A stretch of DNA of 64,000 nucleotides, from positions 1 to 64,000 of the forward strand of contig NZ_JAQVBV010000006.1 of assembly GCF_028690125.1 (NCBI RefSeq), read 5' to 3'. The stretch comes from Bacteroides sp. Lineage in GTDB: Bacteria > Bacteroidota > Bacteroidia > Bacteroidales > Bacteroidaceae. Under the pieces are notes generated by a model that did not search any database, was not told where the DNA came from, and saw only the letters and a list, made by a program, of their open reading frames with translations. The first letter of the stretch is position 1. Each line of letters opens with the position of its first letter. A program made the position numbers and the translations under genes. Positions 9,029 through 16,657 of this stretch are shown in pieces.

Positions 9029-10300
9029 TTAATCGTTTTTCTTTTCCCTTCCGTTGACAAGATAGACGAAGCTGCCATACTTCAGCTTTGCCTTGTTCCT
9101 CTTGACCGAAGACGAGAGGGCATTGGTCGTTTTCTGGTAGGCATTGTTCAGTGCCTGCATTCCCCACTGTTGAAGCATATTCCCTCCACCGGAATTATTA
9201 TTCAGGTTCATCGTTCCGCCGATGGCTCCGCTGGCCACGTTCTGCGCAGTTTCGCGAAACTTGCTTGACGGCACGTAAAGCCCCTCCAACCCGTCCGTAT
9301 CGTACACGGACAGGCTCACCTTCACCAGCTCGTCCGCCACAAGAACACTCTCCACTTTACCCTTAACCCGCTGTGAGCCGAACCCGGAAACGGTGGCGTA
9401 CAGGTAAGAACCTTTGCTCACTTTGTAGTCGCCGATCATCACATCGTCTAGCAGCCGGAGGCGGACACGGGAACCATCCGTAGCCTTGATGTCCTCGTCG
9501 ATGATGGCTTTTATCAGGTTGGGCTCCGGCTCGTTTTCGGCAATTGTATTGAAGTAGTCCGAAGTCTTGTTCACCGCCTTCACTACCGTTTTGGCTGCCT
9601 CGTTCTCGTCAATTCCTTTGACGGCACCATCGGTCGCATCTATCTTCCGTTCCGCAACAGGGGCGGCTTTCGGAGCAGCTTTTAGGGTTGCTTGCGAAGC
9701 AGAGGAACGGGAGTTCACCGTATCGGCACCCGCCGGCTCAAGCCCCTTTTGCCCCTTCAGACGGGCTTCGGCCAATGCCTTGTTCAGCTCCGCCATCGCA
9801 TCATTCTGCCGTTTCTGGGTGCGGTCAAGCCGTTCTTCGTCGGTAGCAGGGAGGGCAGCTTCCCCGCCGTTCATGCCGTCGCCCTTTTCCGCTCCGCTCC
9901 GGATGCGTCCCTGCATCTCCCGCAACCGTTCCAGTTCCTGAGCCTTACGGTCGGTATCCTCATCCAGCAACGCCAGATCTTCATCCGTATATTTGGAAGA
10001 ATAATCCTCTTTATTTTCCTCAGTTTTTCCTCGCTCAATACTCTCCACCGCACTGTAATCCTCAATACGCCCGTAGGATTTCAACATATTCTCGTAACGG
10101 TTACCAATGCCGTCGTCCTTTATCTGGGCTTGCGGTAGGTTGGAATTGAGGTATTCCGTCGTTTCCAGCGAGGTCGCTTCTTTGATCGGTTCGGTGTCGA
10201 ACAGGTCGAAGATGAAGTAAGCCGTGGCAAGCAACGGAAGAAAAATAATCAGCGGAAGGATGTACTTCGGCTGTTTGAAATTGATCTTGTCTGTCAGCAT
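9029..10300 (-). CDS. traM: conjugal transfer protein TraM (VirB10-like)
   Basis: A 423-residue protein with one membrane anchor at about residues 15-31 (LPLIIFLPLLATAYFIF), then a long charged, coiled linker rich in Glu, Lys and Ala (about 80-220), and a conserved C-terminal domain with IKATDGSRVRLRLLDDVMIG and VKVSLSVYDTDGLEGLYVP. This is the TraM architecture of Bacteroides elements, analogous to VirB10, which links the inner and outer membrane parts of the channel. It starts one base after the upstream gene stop, so translation is tightly coupled. Confidence 0.87.
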   Translation of the reverse strand: MLTDKINFKQPKYILPLIIFLPLLATAYFIFDLFDTEPIKEATSLETTEYLNSNLPQAQIKDDGIGNRYENMLKSYGRIEDYSAVESIERGKTEENKEDYSSKYTDEDLALLDEDTDRKAQELERLREMQGRIRSGAEKGDGMNGGEAALPATDEERLDRTQKRQNDAMAELNKALAEARLKGQKGLEPAGADTVNSRSSASQATLKAAPKAAPVAERKIDATDGAVKGIDENEAAKTVVKAVNKTSDYFNTIAENEPEPNLIKAIIDEDIKATDGSRVRLRLLDDVMIGDYKVSKGSYLYATVSGFGSQRVKGKVESVLVADELVKVSLSVYDTDGLEGLYVPSSKFRETAQNVASGAIGGTMNLNNNSGGGNMLQQWGMQALNNAYQKTTNALSSSVKRNKAKLKYGSFVYLVNGREKKND

Positions 10301-10301
10301 A

Positions 10302-10781
10302 TCACTCTTTTTTTAGGTTGTTTATTCGTACCAGTTGTTCCAGAAGGAACTTCACCCGCAGGGAGTCTTCATACGTCATCGGCTTGCCCGTACCGGTCAG
10401 GGCATCTACCTCGCGTTCGAGCAGTTGCCGTTCTTCCCCGTAAGGGTCACGTCCGGCGGCAGGCTTTTTGATCACTCCTTTCTGCCGAAGCCGGGAATCC
10501 TGCCGTTCGATGGCTGTCTGCGTCTCGCCTTGCTGGTTGTAGGCACCGAACATCCGGTACACGTTGTATCCCAGACAGACGACAACGAATCCGAAGACGA
10601 TGGCAAGGAACGTTCGCGGATGCAGCAACGCAAACCGTTGAGTTTTGCCCGCTACCTTATCCACGCCCAGTGCCTTGGCGGCATCCCGTCCGGCTTTCAC
10701 TTCGTTTTCGCGCTGCTTTTGGTATTTCGGATCATCCTTGTCAGGCATCTTCTCTCCGAGTATCAGGTTCTTCCATCCCAT
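10302..10781 (-). CDS. single-pass membrane protein at the TraL position
   Basis: A 159-residue protein with a charged N-terminal domain, one membrane helix at about residues 56-75 (TFLAIVFGFVVVCLGYNVY) and a charged C-terminal domain. It sits between the TraK and TraM genes, where CTnDOT-type elements carry TraL, with one-base gaps on both sides. It is longer than usual TraL and no clear TraL motif is visible, so it is named by position only. It probably belongs to the inner-membrane complex. Confidence 0.68.
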   Translation of the reverse strand: MGWKNLILGEKMPDKDDPKYQKQRENEVKAGRDAAKALGVDKVAGKTQRFALLHPRTFLAIVFGFVVVCLGYNVYRMFGAYNQQGETQTAIERQDSRLRQKGVIKKPAAGRDPYGEERQLLEREVDALTGTGKPMTYEDSLRVKFLLEQLVRINNLKKE

Positions 10782-10782
10782 G

Positions 10783-11397
10783 TTAGTAGTTGCTTTTGGT
10801 TCGTTGTTCGATGTCCTTATTGAGCAGTGTCCGCCAGTTCACGATTAGCAGTCCGTGGGGGTTGTTGTCCGTGCGAGGCACCCGTTTCAGTTGTCCGGCA
10901 GTCACCAGTTCACGGGTCAGGATGGTGGTGCGCCGTTCGATGCGTTGCCGTCCGTAGTAGGTGAACTCCAACTTCTCCATGTCCAGCTTGATGCTGTCGC
11001 AAAAGATGGAGAAGACAGCCGACGTGCCCATGATGTTGCTGTAAAACCCTTTTTCTTTCAGGGTATTGTACTGGGCAAGCCCGGTTTCGTCCACCAGGTA
11101 CATTGCCTTCTCCATCGTGTACTTGATGTACTTGTCGTCTGGTGCCAGCGTGAAGAAGTAGTGGTGAAACATCTCCACGTGCGAGCGGGCTTCCACGTCA
11201 ATCGTTTCGTCCATTGTCGTCCGTGAGACGAGGATGGGCACGGTGCCGTCCAATACGTAGATTTTCTTTTGCGAGTCGATGACCATGTTCGTGGCAGTCA
11301 CCATCGAACCGATGCAGATGACCACGCAGCCCACGATGACCGAGATGGCGATGATCATCACCAATTTGATTTTGTTTTCCAGATTCTTTATGAGCAT
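10783..11397 (-). CDS. traK: conjugal transfer protein TraK (VirB8-like)
   Basis: A 204-residue protein with a short cytosolic start, one membrane helix (about residues 12-33) and a periplasmic domain. The stretches SRTTMDETIDVEARSHVEMF, HHYFFTLAPDDKYI and KGFYSNIMGTSA are characteristic of TraK of Bacteroides conjugative elements, which corresponds to VirB8, an assembly platform of the channel. Gene order TraJ-TraK agrees. Confidence 0.9.
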   Translation of the reverse strand: MLIKNLENKIKLVMIIAISVIVGCVVICIGSMVTATNMVIDSQKKIYVLDGTVPILVSRTTMDETIDVEARSHVEMFHHYFFTLAPDDKYIKYTMEKAMYLVDETGLAQYNTLKEKGFYSNIMGTSAVFSIFCDSIKLDMEKLEFTYYGRQRIERRTTILTRELVTAGQLKRVPRTDNNPHGLLIVNWRTLLNKDIEQRTKSNY

Positions 11398-11433
11398 ATT
11401 CTTATATATATAGGTATAGTCGTTTTTAATTCG

Positions 11434-12573
11434 TTATCGCAGCATCCCGCCCGTGACGGTATTCATTGCCCCGCTGGCAGCCATCTTCGCCTGTTGAGCA
11501 ACCCCTTCACCAAAGTTTCGGGTAGAGAAAGCGGTGTCCCCCTCCGGTATCATCCACGAAGCAAGGTCGGGCACAAGGTTCAGGCACTTCAACGCAACGA
11601 TAGAGGCCGCCATCAGGTAACCCGCCGAGAAGAAGCTATTTTGCAGATACGATGCCATCGTATTCTCCGACTGAGTAATGGCGGACAGGTTTTCGTACTG
11701 GATGCAGAGCACAATATCAAAAAGCAACAATACGTAGAAACCCACAAAGTAGAGCATCGCCCCATAGAAATGCACGGTCAGGTAACGCGTCAGCCATTTC
11801 GCCCAAGAGCTTTCCCATTTGGGCAGCATCGAGAACGCCCACTGGATGGGGCCGAAGATGGTCAACATCCCCAATAGGATTTGTTGGCAGTAGATGGTCG
11901 CCCACCAACCGATGCGGAAGGTAATCAGTGCGATAATCATCACGATTTTATCAATACAGACAGTCACGCCACCCACCAGCGAGGTAAACCACAATTGGGA
12001 GGCATCCTGTTCCATTTTCGTTACGTTCTCCACCCCGGTCTGCTCCATTGTAGCTTCTACCAGCGAGCTTTCCGTCGTTCCAGTATGGGCAATGTCCGCT
12101 TGCGCCTGAAGACGGTTGTACATCGTATCGCGCACATAGATCAGTTGTTGTATCTCCCCGAACTTGTCCGATATTTGTGTCGCCTCGGCTTCGTACAGGT
12201 CGTGCGTGTACGAACCGATGCAGTTGGGAATGTACGAGAGAAAGTCCAATACGCACCAGCTTCCGCCCCGTGCCATGCCGGTGTCGGCTGGCGGGTACCA
12301 CCAGCACATCACAATAGCGATGGCCAACGGACGGAACAGCTTCATGATTTCCAGCGGCTCGTTTTTCACCATCATCTTGTAAGCCATGCTCCCAGCCACA
12401 ATCAGCGAGAACAGAGCCGCCAATGCCATACTCATCTGTAATATCCACCAGAACGGCCCTTGCGAACCCGTAAAGGTCGCATCGCACAGGAACTCGTTGG
12501 TTTGGAAAATCACATCATCAATCTCTTCTTCCAAGAGACCAATGCCAAAATCTGATAATATATTGTCTGCCAT
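11434..12573 (-). CDS. traJ: conjugal transfer protein TraJ (VirB6-like)
   Basis: A 379-residue polytopic inner-membrane protein with several long hydrophobic segments (about 45-65, 90-112, 200-222, 232-255, 262-290 and 310-330) and the conserved Trp-rich stretches GPFWWILQM and MCWWYPP. These fit TraJ, the VirB6-like channel protein of Bacteroides elements. It follows the TraI-position gene by seven bases and precedes TraK by 36 bases. Confidence 0.88.
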   Translation of the reverse strand: MADNILSDFGIGLLEEEIDDVIFQTNEFLCDATFTGSQGPFWWILQMSMALAALFSLIVAGSMAYKMMVKNEPLEIMKLFRPLAIAIVMCWWYPPADTGMARGGSWCVLDFLSYIPNCIGSYTHDLYEAEATQISDKFGEIQQLIYVRDTMYNRLQAQADIAHTGTTESSLVEATMEQTGVENVTKMEQDASQLWFTSLVGGVTVCIDKIVMIIALITFRIGWWATIYCQQILLGMLTIFGPIQWAFSMLPKWESSWAKWLTRYLTVHFYGAMLYFVGFYVLLLFDIVLCIQYENLSAITQSENTMASYLQNSFFSAGYLMAASIVALKCLNLVPDLASWMIPEGDTAFSTRNFGEGVAQQAKMAASGAMNTVTGGMLR

Positions 12574-12580
12574 TGTTCTG

Positions 12581-13324
12581 TCAGTTTTGGAGGGGACGGC
12601 TACTCGTTCTCATGCCGGATGCTTTCCAGCGCGACATCGCCGCCTTTACAATGTCCGGCTTATTGGCGGTCAGGTTCTGGGTAGCCTGTTGAAGCAGTTC
12701 ATCCACCTTTTGCGAATTGGACAACCGTACCAAGTAGTTCACCAGCAGTTCGTTTTTCCGTGACACGTCTTCATAAATCCGCAGGTACTCCCGCTTGCGT
12801 TGGGCATTGGGCATATACGCATCCTGCGTGGAGCGGATGGCGCAGGAATACACATTATAATACTGCATCCAGTAATCGTGTTCCTCCCCGCTGCCGCCAA
12901 TCGTGCGCACCCTGCCAATATTCGTCAGGTAGCCGCTCATCTTTTCCGATAGCTTAGGACCTTCCGCTTTCCAAGCCAAGTCGAGCGCACCACCCGAACG
13001 GTCTGCCACGTTCAACGCTTCCACAGCCGCCCGCTTCACCAGTGCCGAATCAATCTGTTCCGCCTTGTCCTTCTGGTTGTACAAGTTGATACCCGCTGTG
13101 GTACGGAACAGGGTTTTGTTCTTGGATGCCGCACTCTTCCCGTAATTTTCATGGAGCGTGTTGTAATACCAGGCCGGGGATAGCGTTCCCGTTCCGGATT
13201 CCATCACCGTCACCTGATTCATCTTAGCATCATCATGTTCGTAAGAGACTTGGACACCTTGTGCCCACCCCGCCGGACTTCCCAGCAGGAGCATTCCACC
13301 CAATAATAAGTTTTTCGTTTTCAT
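12581..13324 (-). CDS. exported protein at the TraI position
   Basis: Starting at MKTKNLLLGG the protein has a signal peptide ending near AGWAQ and a soluble helical periplasmic domain of about 225 residues. It lies directly before TraJ, the position of TraI (DUF4141) in CTnDOT-type operons, which is VirB5-like. No diagnostic motif was recognised. An upstream in-frame start at 13363 would overlap the previous gene and move the signal peptide inward, so 13324 is preferred; it is two bases beyond the previous stop. Confidence 0.68.
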   Translation of the reverse strand: MKTKNLLLGGMLLLGSPAGWAQGVQVSYEHDDAKMNQVTVMESGTGTLSPAWYYNTLHENYGKSAASKNKTLFRTTAGINLYNQKDKAEQIDSALVKRAAVEALNVADRSGGALDLAWKAEGPKLSEKMSGYLTNIGRVRTIGGSGEEHDYWMQYYNVYSCAIRSTQDAYMPNAQRKREYLRIYEDVSRKNELLVNYLVRLSNSQKVDELLQQATQNLTANKPDIVKAAMSRWKASGMRTSSRPLQN

Positions 13325-13326
13325 TG

Positions 13327-14100
13327 TCAATTCACTTTTATAGTTATACCTGATTTTCGCCATCTGCCGAAGGCATCCTCAATCATTTCTTGTTTGGTTT
13401 TCGTCCGGTACACCTTCTCTTTCCAGTAACCGATGCGCAACTGCACATAGTTCCATGTAGCGATGTAAGCCCGGTTCACCAGCCATCTGATTTTATCCAG
13501 CGAGGTATTGATGCTCTCCAGTACCACCATCAGGTCGGCGGTAGAGCAAGCAGCCGCACCCGTCACGTAGAGCACAAGGTCGTAAACCGACTTATACAGG
13601 TATCCGCACTCTTTCGACAAGTTGCGAATCGCCCGGTAATTGACGGACACCAGCAGCGTGTCCGCCAGTTCGAGCTTGCCCCGCCGGATGACTTTCTCGT
13701 TGAACTCATCCAGCAAGTTCCGGTAACCGCCCAGCCGTTCCGATACCTGGTCGTAGGTCGAATAGACATTCAACCCCAGCCGCAAGGACTGGTATATTAT
13801 ATCGATCACGTCAAAAGCCCTCGTGTAGCGGTCAAGGTTGAAGTTCAGCTCCTTGTAATCATTTATCTGGTCTTTGCTGTAATCGTGCAACAGTTGGTTG
13901 CCATACTCCAGTGTCGCCCGTGCGATAAGCAGGCTCCGCTGGTTCTTATGGTCACGGATATAGCTTTCCACCGACGTATAATCAAAGGTCAGTTGTGCCT
14001 CGGCGCACAGAGGCAGGTACAACAGCAGCCAGAGCAGGAGCGGTCGAATCAGCTTCATCCATCGAATCGGTTTCATTAATCTAATTGGTTTCATCATCAT
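13327..14100 (-). CDS. exported transfer-operon protein, unknown function
   Basis: The N-terminus carries a tandemly repeated MKPIRLMKPIRWMKLIRP block followed by a hydrophobic leader LLLWLLLYLPLCAEAQ, so it is secreted to the periplasm. The rest is helical and rich in Tyr, Arg and Leu without a motif I recognise. Its first codons overlap the end of the 858-residue protein gene by about 20 bases. The repeated codons give several possible ATG starts (14100, 14097, 14094 and further in), any of which leaves a working leader. Its place among the channel genes points to a structural role. Confidence 0.62.
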   Translation of the reverse strand: MMMKPIRLMKPIRWMKLIRPLLLWLLLYLPLCAEAQLTFDYTSVESYIRDHKNQRSLLIARATLEYGNQLLHDYSKDQINDYKELNFNLDRYTRAFDVIDIIYQSLRLGLNVYSTYDQVSERLGGYRNLLDEFNEKVIRRGKLELADTLLVSVNYRAIRNLSKECGYLYKSVYDLVLYVTGAAACSTADLMVVLESINTSLDKIRWLVNRAYIATWNYVQLRIGYWKEKVYRTKTKQEMIEDAFGRWRKSGITIKVN

Positions 14101-16657
14101 ATTTTCCGTTGTAGTGGATAGAATGGCATTGCTCCGCCGCAAACCTCAGCCACCGCTTGCGGCACTTTTCCGCAAGAGTCTGTTTGCGTCCGTTGTCTTC
14201 GTTCACGTAGGGCAGGATGTCCTTGAACACATCCAGTATGGACATCTTATAGTTCAGCATCTTGTTCAACGATACCAGATCCGCATAGATTTTCATCAAC
14301 CGGGTTTCCACTTGCCGGGCAATCGCCAAGCGGTCGGAAGCCCAGAGCAGGTGGTAAGTATCATCCGTCACATCCTCTTCGAGAGGGTCGGACTTGACGT
14401 ATTCCGTACTCAGCCGGCAGTTCGGGTAGGCGACTGCCAGCTCCGCCAGTTTGCCGTTGACGAGTGCTTTCTTTTCCGCATCCGTCAGTTCGGGGTTCAG
14501 GGGTATGTTCTCCACCACCTGTGTATCAGAATAGGTGGCACTGAGTTGCCAACTGATTTTCAGGATGGCACGGTGTATTTTGATACCGAGGAAGTACTTC
14601 GGCTTGCGGGCGATGGAGAGGCTGGCACTGAATGTCACCGTCCCCTTAATATTCGGAGCCGAAGCGTATCGGTAGTAGGTATAACCACTCCACCAGCCCT
14701 CTCCCTGCCACGTCAGTTTATAAGCCGTCTTGCAGTCGTTCATAATGGCGGGGATGCGGTAATAGTCGTCCGCCTGCACGTCATTGTCCGCTTCTGCCTC
14801 CGCTTTGGCTTCTTGCAACTCATCCAACTGTGTTTTCACCTGCGCGAGCTGTCCCCGTTTCTGGGTAATCAATGCACTGTTTTCGTTGATTTGCCGCCTG
14901 TACTGTGCTGCTTGCTCTTCCGTCGCCCCCGGAATCAACCCCGAAAGTCTTCGGTTTTCCGCTTCCAGCGCATCAATCTCCGTTTGAAACCCCGCCTGTT
15001 GGCGTTGGTACTCCTTCTCCTGTTTGTCCAGTTCGGACAAATCCAGTTGGTCCGATTCCGTCAATGTAGTTTCCATCGCACACGCTTTGGAGTGCTCGTC
15101 AAGGGAACCGCCACACTTGCGGCATTTATATTGCGTGGCACCCTCGCCCAACTTGGCGTTGTCCGTACAAGTCATACTAATGATGACACTTTCGCACCCT
15201 TTCAACTTGACATCATCCGCCGCCTGGTAGTAGTTCTTGGCATCGCTCTTCAGTTGGTACACGTACCCCTCTTCGTTGTCGTTGTACTCATTCAGCAAGG
15301 CTTGCAGTTTCAGTTTGAAAGTTGTCAAATCCATCTTGTAGCTGTCAAAATATTCCTCATACACCTCTTCACTCCGGTGCCAGGACTTCCGGACAATAAT
15401 CTGGTAAGCATACGCCTTCTGTGTCTGCTTACCGCCTTTCGATATGATATAGCCCAGCAACGATTTCGACATCGTATACGTGTACCCGTCGTTCTGTGCG
15501 TTCAGTTGCTCGATGCGCGAACGCGACCATCCGGCATAACGTTCCGAGTTGGACAATACCTGTTCCAACTGCGAACTGCTCGGCCAGAACGAAGGGTCAT
15601 TCGTTCCGAACCGCGTCCATTGCGAACCGTTGATTACGTTGTTATCGTCCGTCGGCGGGTTATATTCTGCCACCAGTTCCGAACCCGATTCCGTCCGCCC
15701 GATGTACCATCGCTGCGTGTAGTACGTCCCTTTTGTTTCATTCAGGTAATCGTCTACCCAACCCGTCAGGTTGTAAGACGAGTAGCTGAACAAGTCGGCA
15801 GCGGTAGGATTCTCTCCGAGGTACTGCCTGAAAAGCCCCGCCACCTGTCCGTCACAATCGTGGTAAATGTCGTACACGTTCTTGCCCACCTCCGCTACTG
15901 CCAATGCTTTATCCTTAAAGTTTCCATTGAATTGGGAGCTTCCCAGAATATCCATGCTCAGGTTATTGAACCCCGAAGTCGCCAGTTGGGTGCCCAATTC
16001 GTAAATTGTGCTCAAGTCCTCTTTCAGGTTCTCTTTCGTAAAATTCCCCGGCACGGATGCCAGGTCATCAAACAACGTGTTCCAATCCACATCCCCGAAT
16101 TTGGAGAACTGCATGAAAGCCGCCAGCCGAGGGTCTAATTCAAGAAATTGAATATCATTGAAAGACAACCGTCCGTTCGTCACTACCGCCTCGAACTGCA
16201 TACAGAGCGATTTCACCTCGGAGCAGACCTTTGTCAGGTAGGAACCCCAATACAGGGCCTGATGCGGATAGCGGAGCAGTTTTCCCGAAGCATCCCACAG
16301 TTGCGGGAGAATCTTGGAAGCTACCAGCCGGTAGATTCTCCGGTAATAATGGTTCTCCGCCCCGTCACTCCATATCCCAAGGTCGGTTAGTGCTTTTCTA
16401 TCCATATATTTCGAGGTGAAGATACCTGCCGCCGCCACCTCCGCTACCCCGTATTTACCGAGGATGTCTTTCACCTGCTCGTCGTAGTATCCCTCTGCCA
16501 CGGCTGCCGCTGCGTATTCAGCGGCCATCGCCGCCACCGTCCGTGTGTCATAATTGATTTTCACGTATGATTGTGCCCGTAAGCACTGCCCCGTAGAAAG
16601 GAACAGCACAAACAGCAGCAACGTGAATAGCGGCAGGGGCAGATGATTCAACTTCAT
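14081..16657 (-). CDS. large exported coiled-coil protein of the transfer operon
   Basis: An 858-residue protein with a signal peptide (LPLFTLLLFVLFLSTGQCLRAQ). The N-terminal half is rich in Tyr, Trp and Ser. A small cluster of cysteines (CTDNAK, CRKCGG, then SKAC) near residue 500 could bind a metal. It is followed by a long coiled coil of about 80 residues rich in Glu and Gln, then a beta-rich part. The start overlaps the TraG stop by four bases (ATGA). I do not recognise the family. Size, export and operon position suggest a structural or surface protein of the mating apparatus, perhaps replacing the smaller TraH/TraI region of CTnDOT. Confidence 0.65.
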   Translation of the reverse strand: MKLNHLPLPLFTLLLFVLFLSTGQCLRAQSYVKINYDTRTVAAMAAEYAAAAVAEGYYDEQVKDILGKYGVAEVAAAGIFTSKYMDRKALTDLGIWSDGAENHYYRRIYRLVASKILPQLWDASGKLLRYPHQALYWGSYLTKVCSEVKSLCMQFEAVVTNGRLSFNDIQFLELDPRLAAFMQFSKFGDVDWNTLFDDLASVPGNFTKENLKEDLSTIYELGTQLATSGFNNLSMDILGSSQFNGNFKDKALAVAEVGKNVYDIYHDCDGQVAGLFRQYLGENPTAADLFSYSSYNLTGWVDDYLNETKGTYYTQRWYIGRTESGSELVAEYNPPTDDNNVINGSQWTRFGTNDPSFWPSSSQLEQVLSNSERYAGWSRSRIEQLNAQNDGYTYTMSKSLLGYIISKGGKQTQKAYAYQIIVRKSWHRSEEVYEEYFDSYKMDLTTFKLKLQALLNEYNDNEEGYVYQLKSDAKNYYQAADDVKLKGCESVIISMTCTDNAKLGEGATQYKCRKCGGSLDEHSKACAMETTLTESDQLDLSELDKQEKEYQRQQAGFQTEIDALEAENRRLSGLIPGATEEQAAQYRRQINENSALITQKRGQLAQVKTQLDELQEAKAEAEADNDVQADDYYRIPAIMNDCKTAYKLTWQGEGWWSGYTYYRYASAPNIKGTVTFSASLSIARKPKYFLGIKIHRAILKISWQLSATYSDTQVVENIPLNPELTDAEKKALVNGKLAELAVAYPNCRLSTEYVKSDPLEEDVTDDTYHLLWASDRLAIARQVETRLMKIYADLVSLNKMLNYKMSILDVFKDILPYVNEDNGRKQTLAEKCRKRWLRFAAEQCHSIHYNGKYDDETN

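Noticed and set aside
14114..16138. 674-codon open frame opposite the 858-residue protein gene
   Set aside because: A shadow of the GC-rich gene on the other strand; composition (Arg, Val, Leu, Phe, His-rich) and lack of a promoter or motifs do not support a gene.
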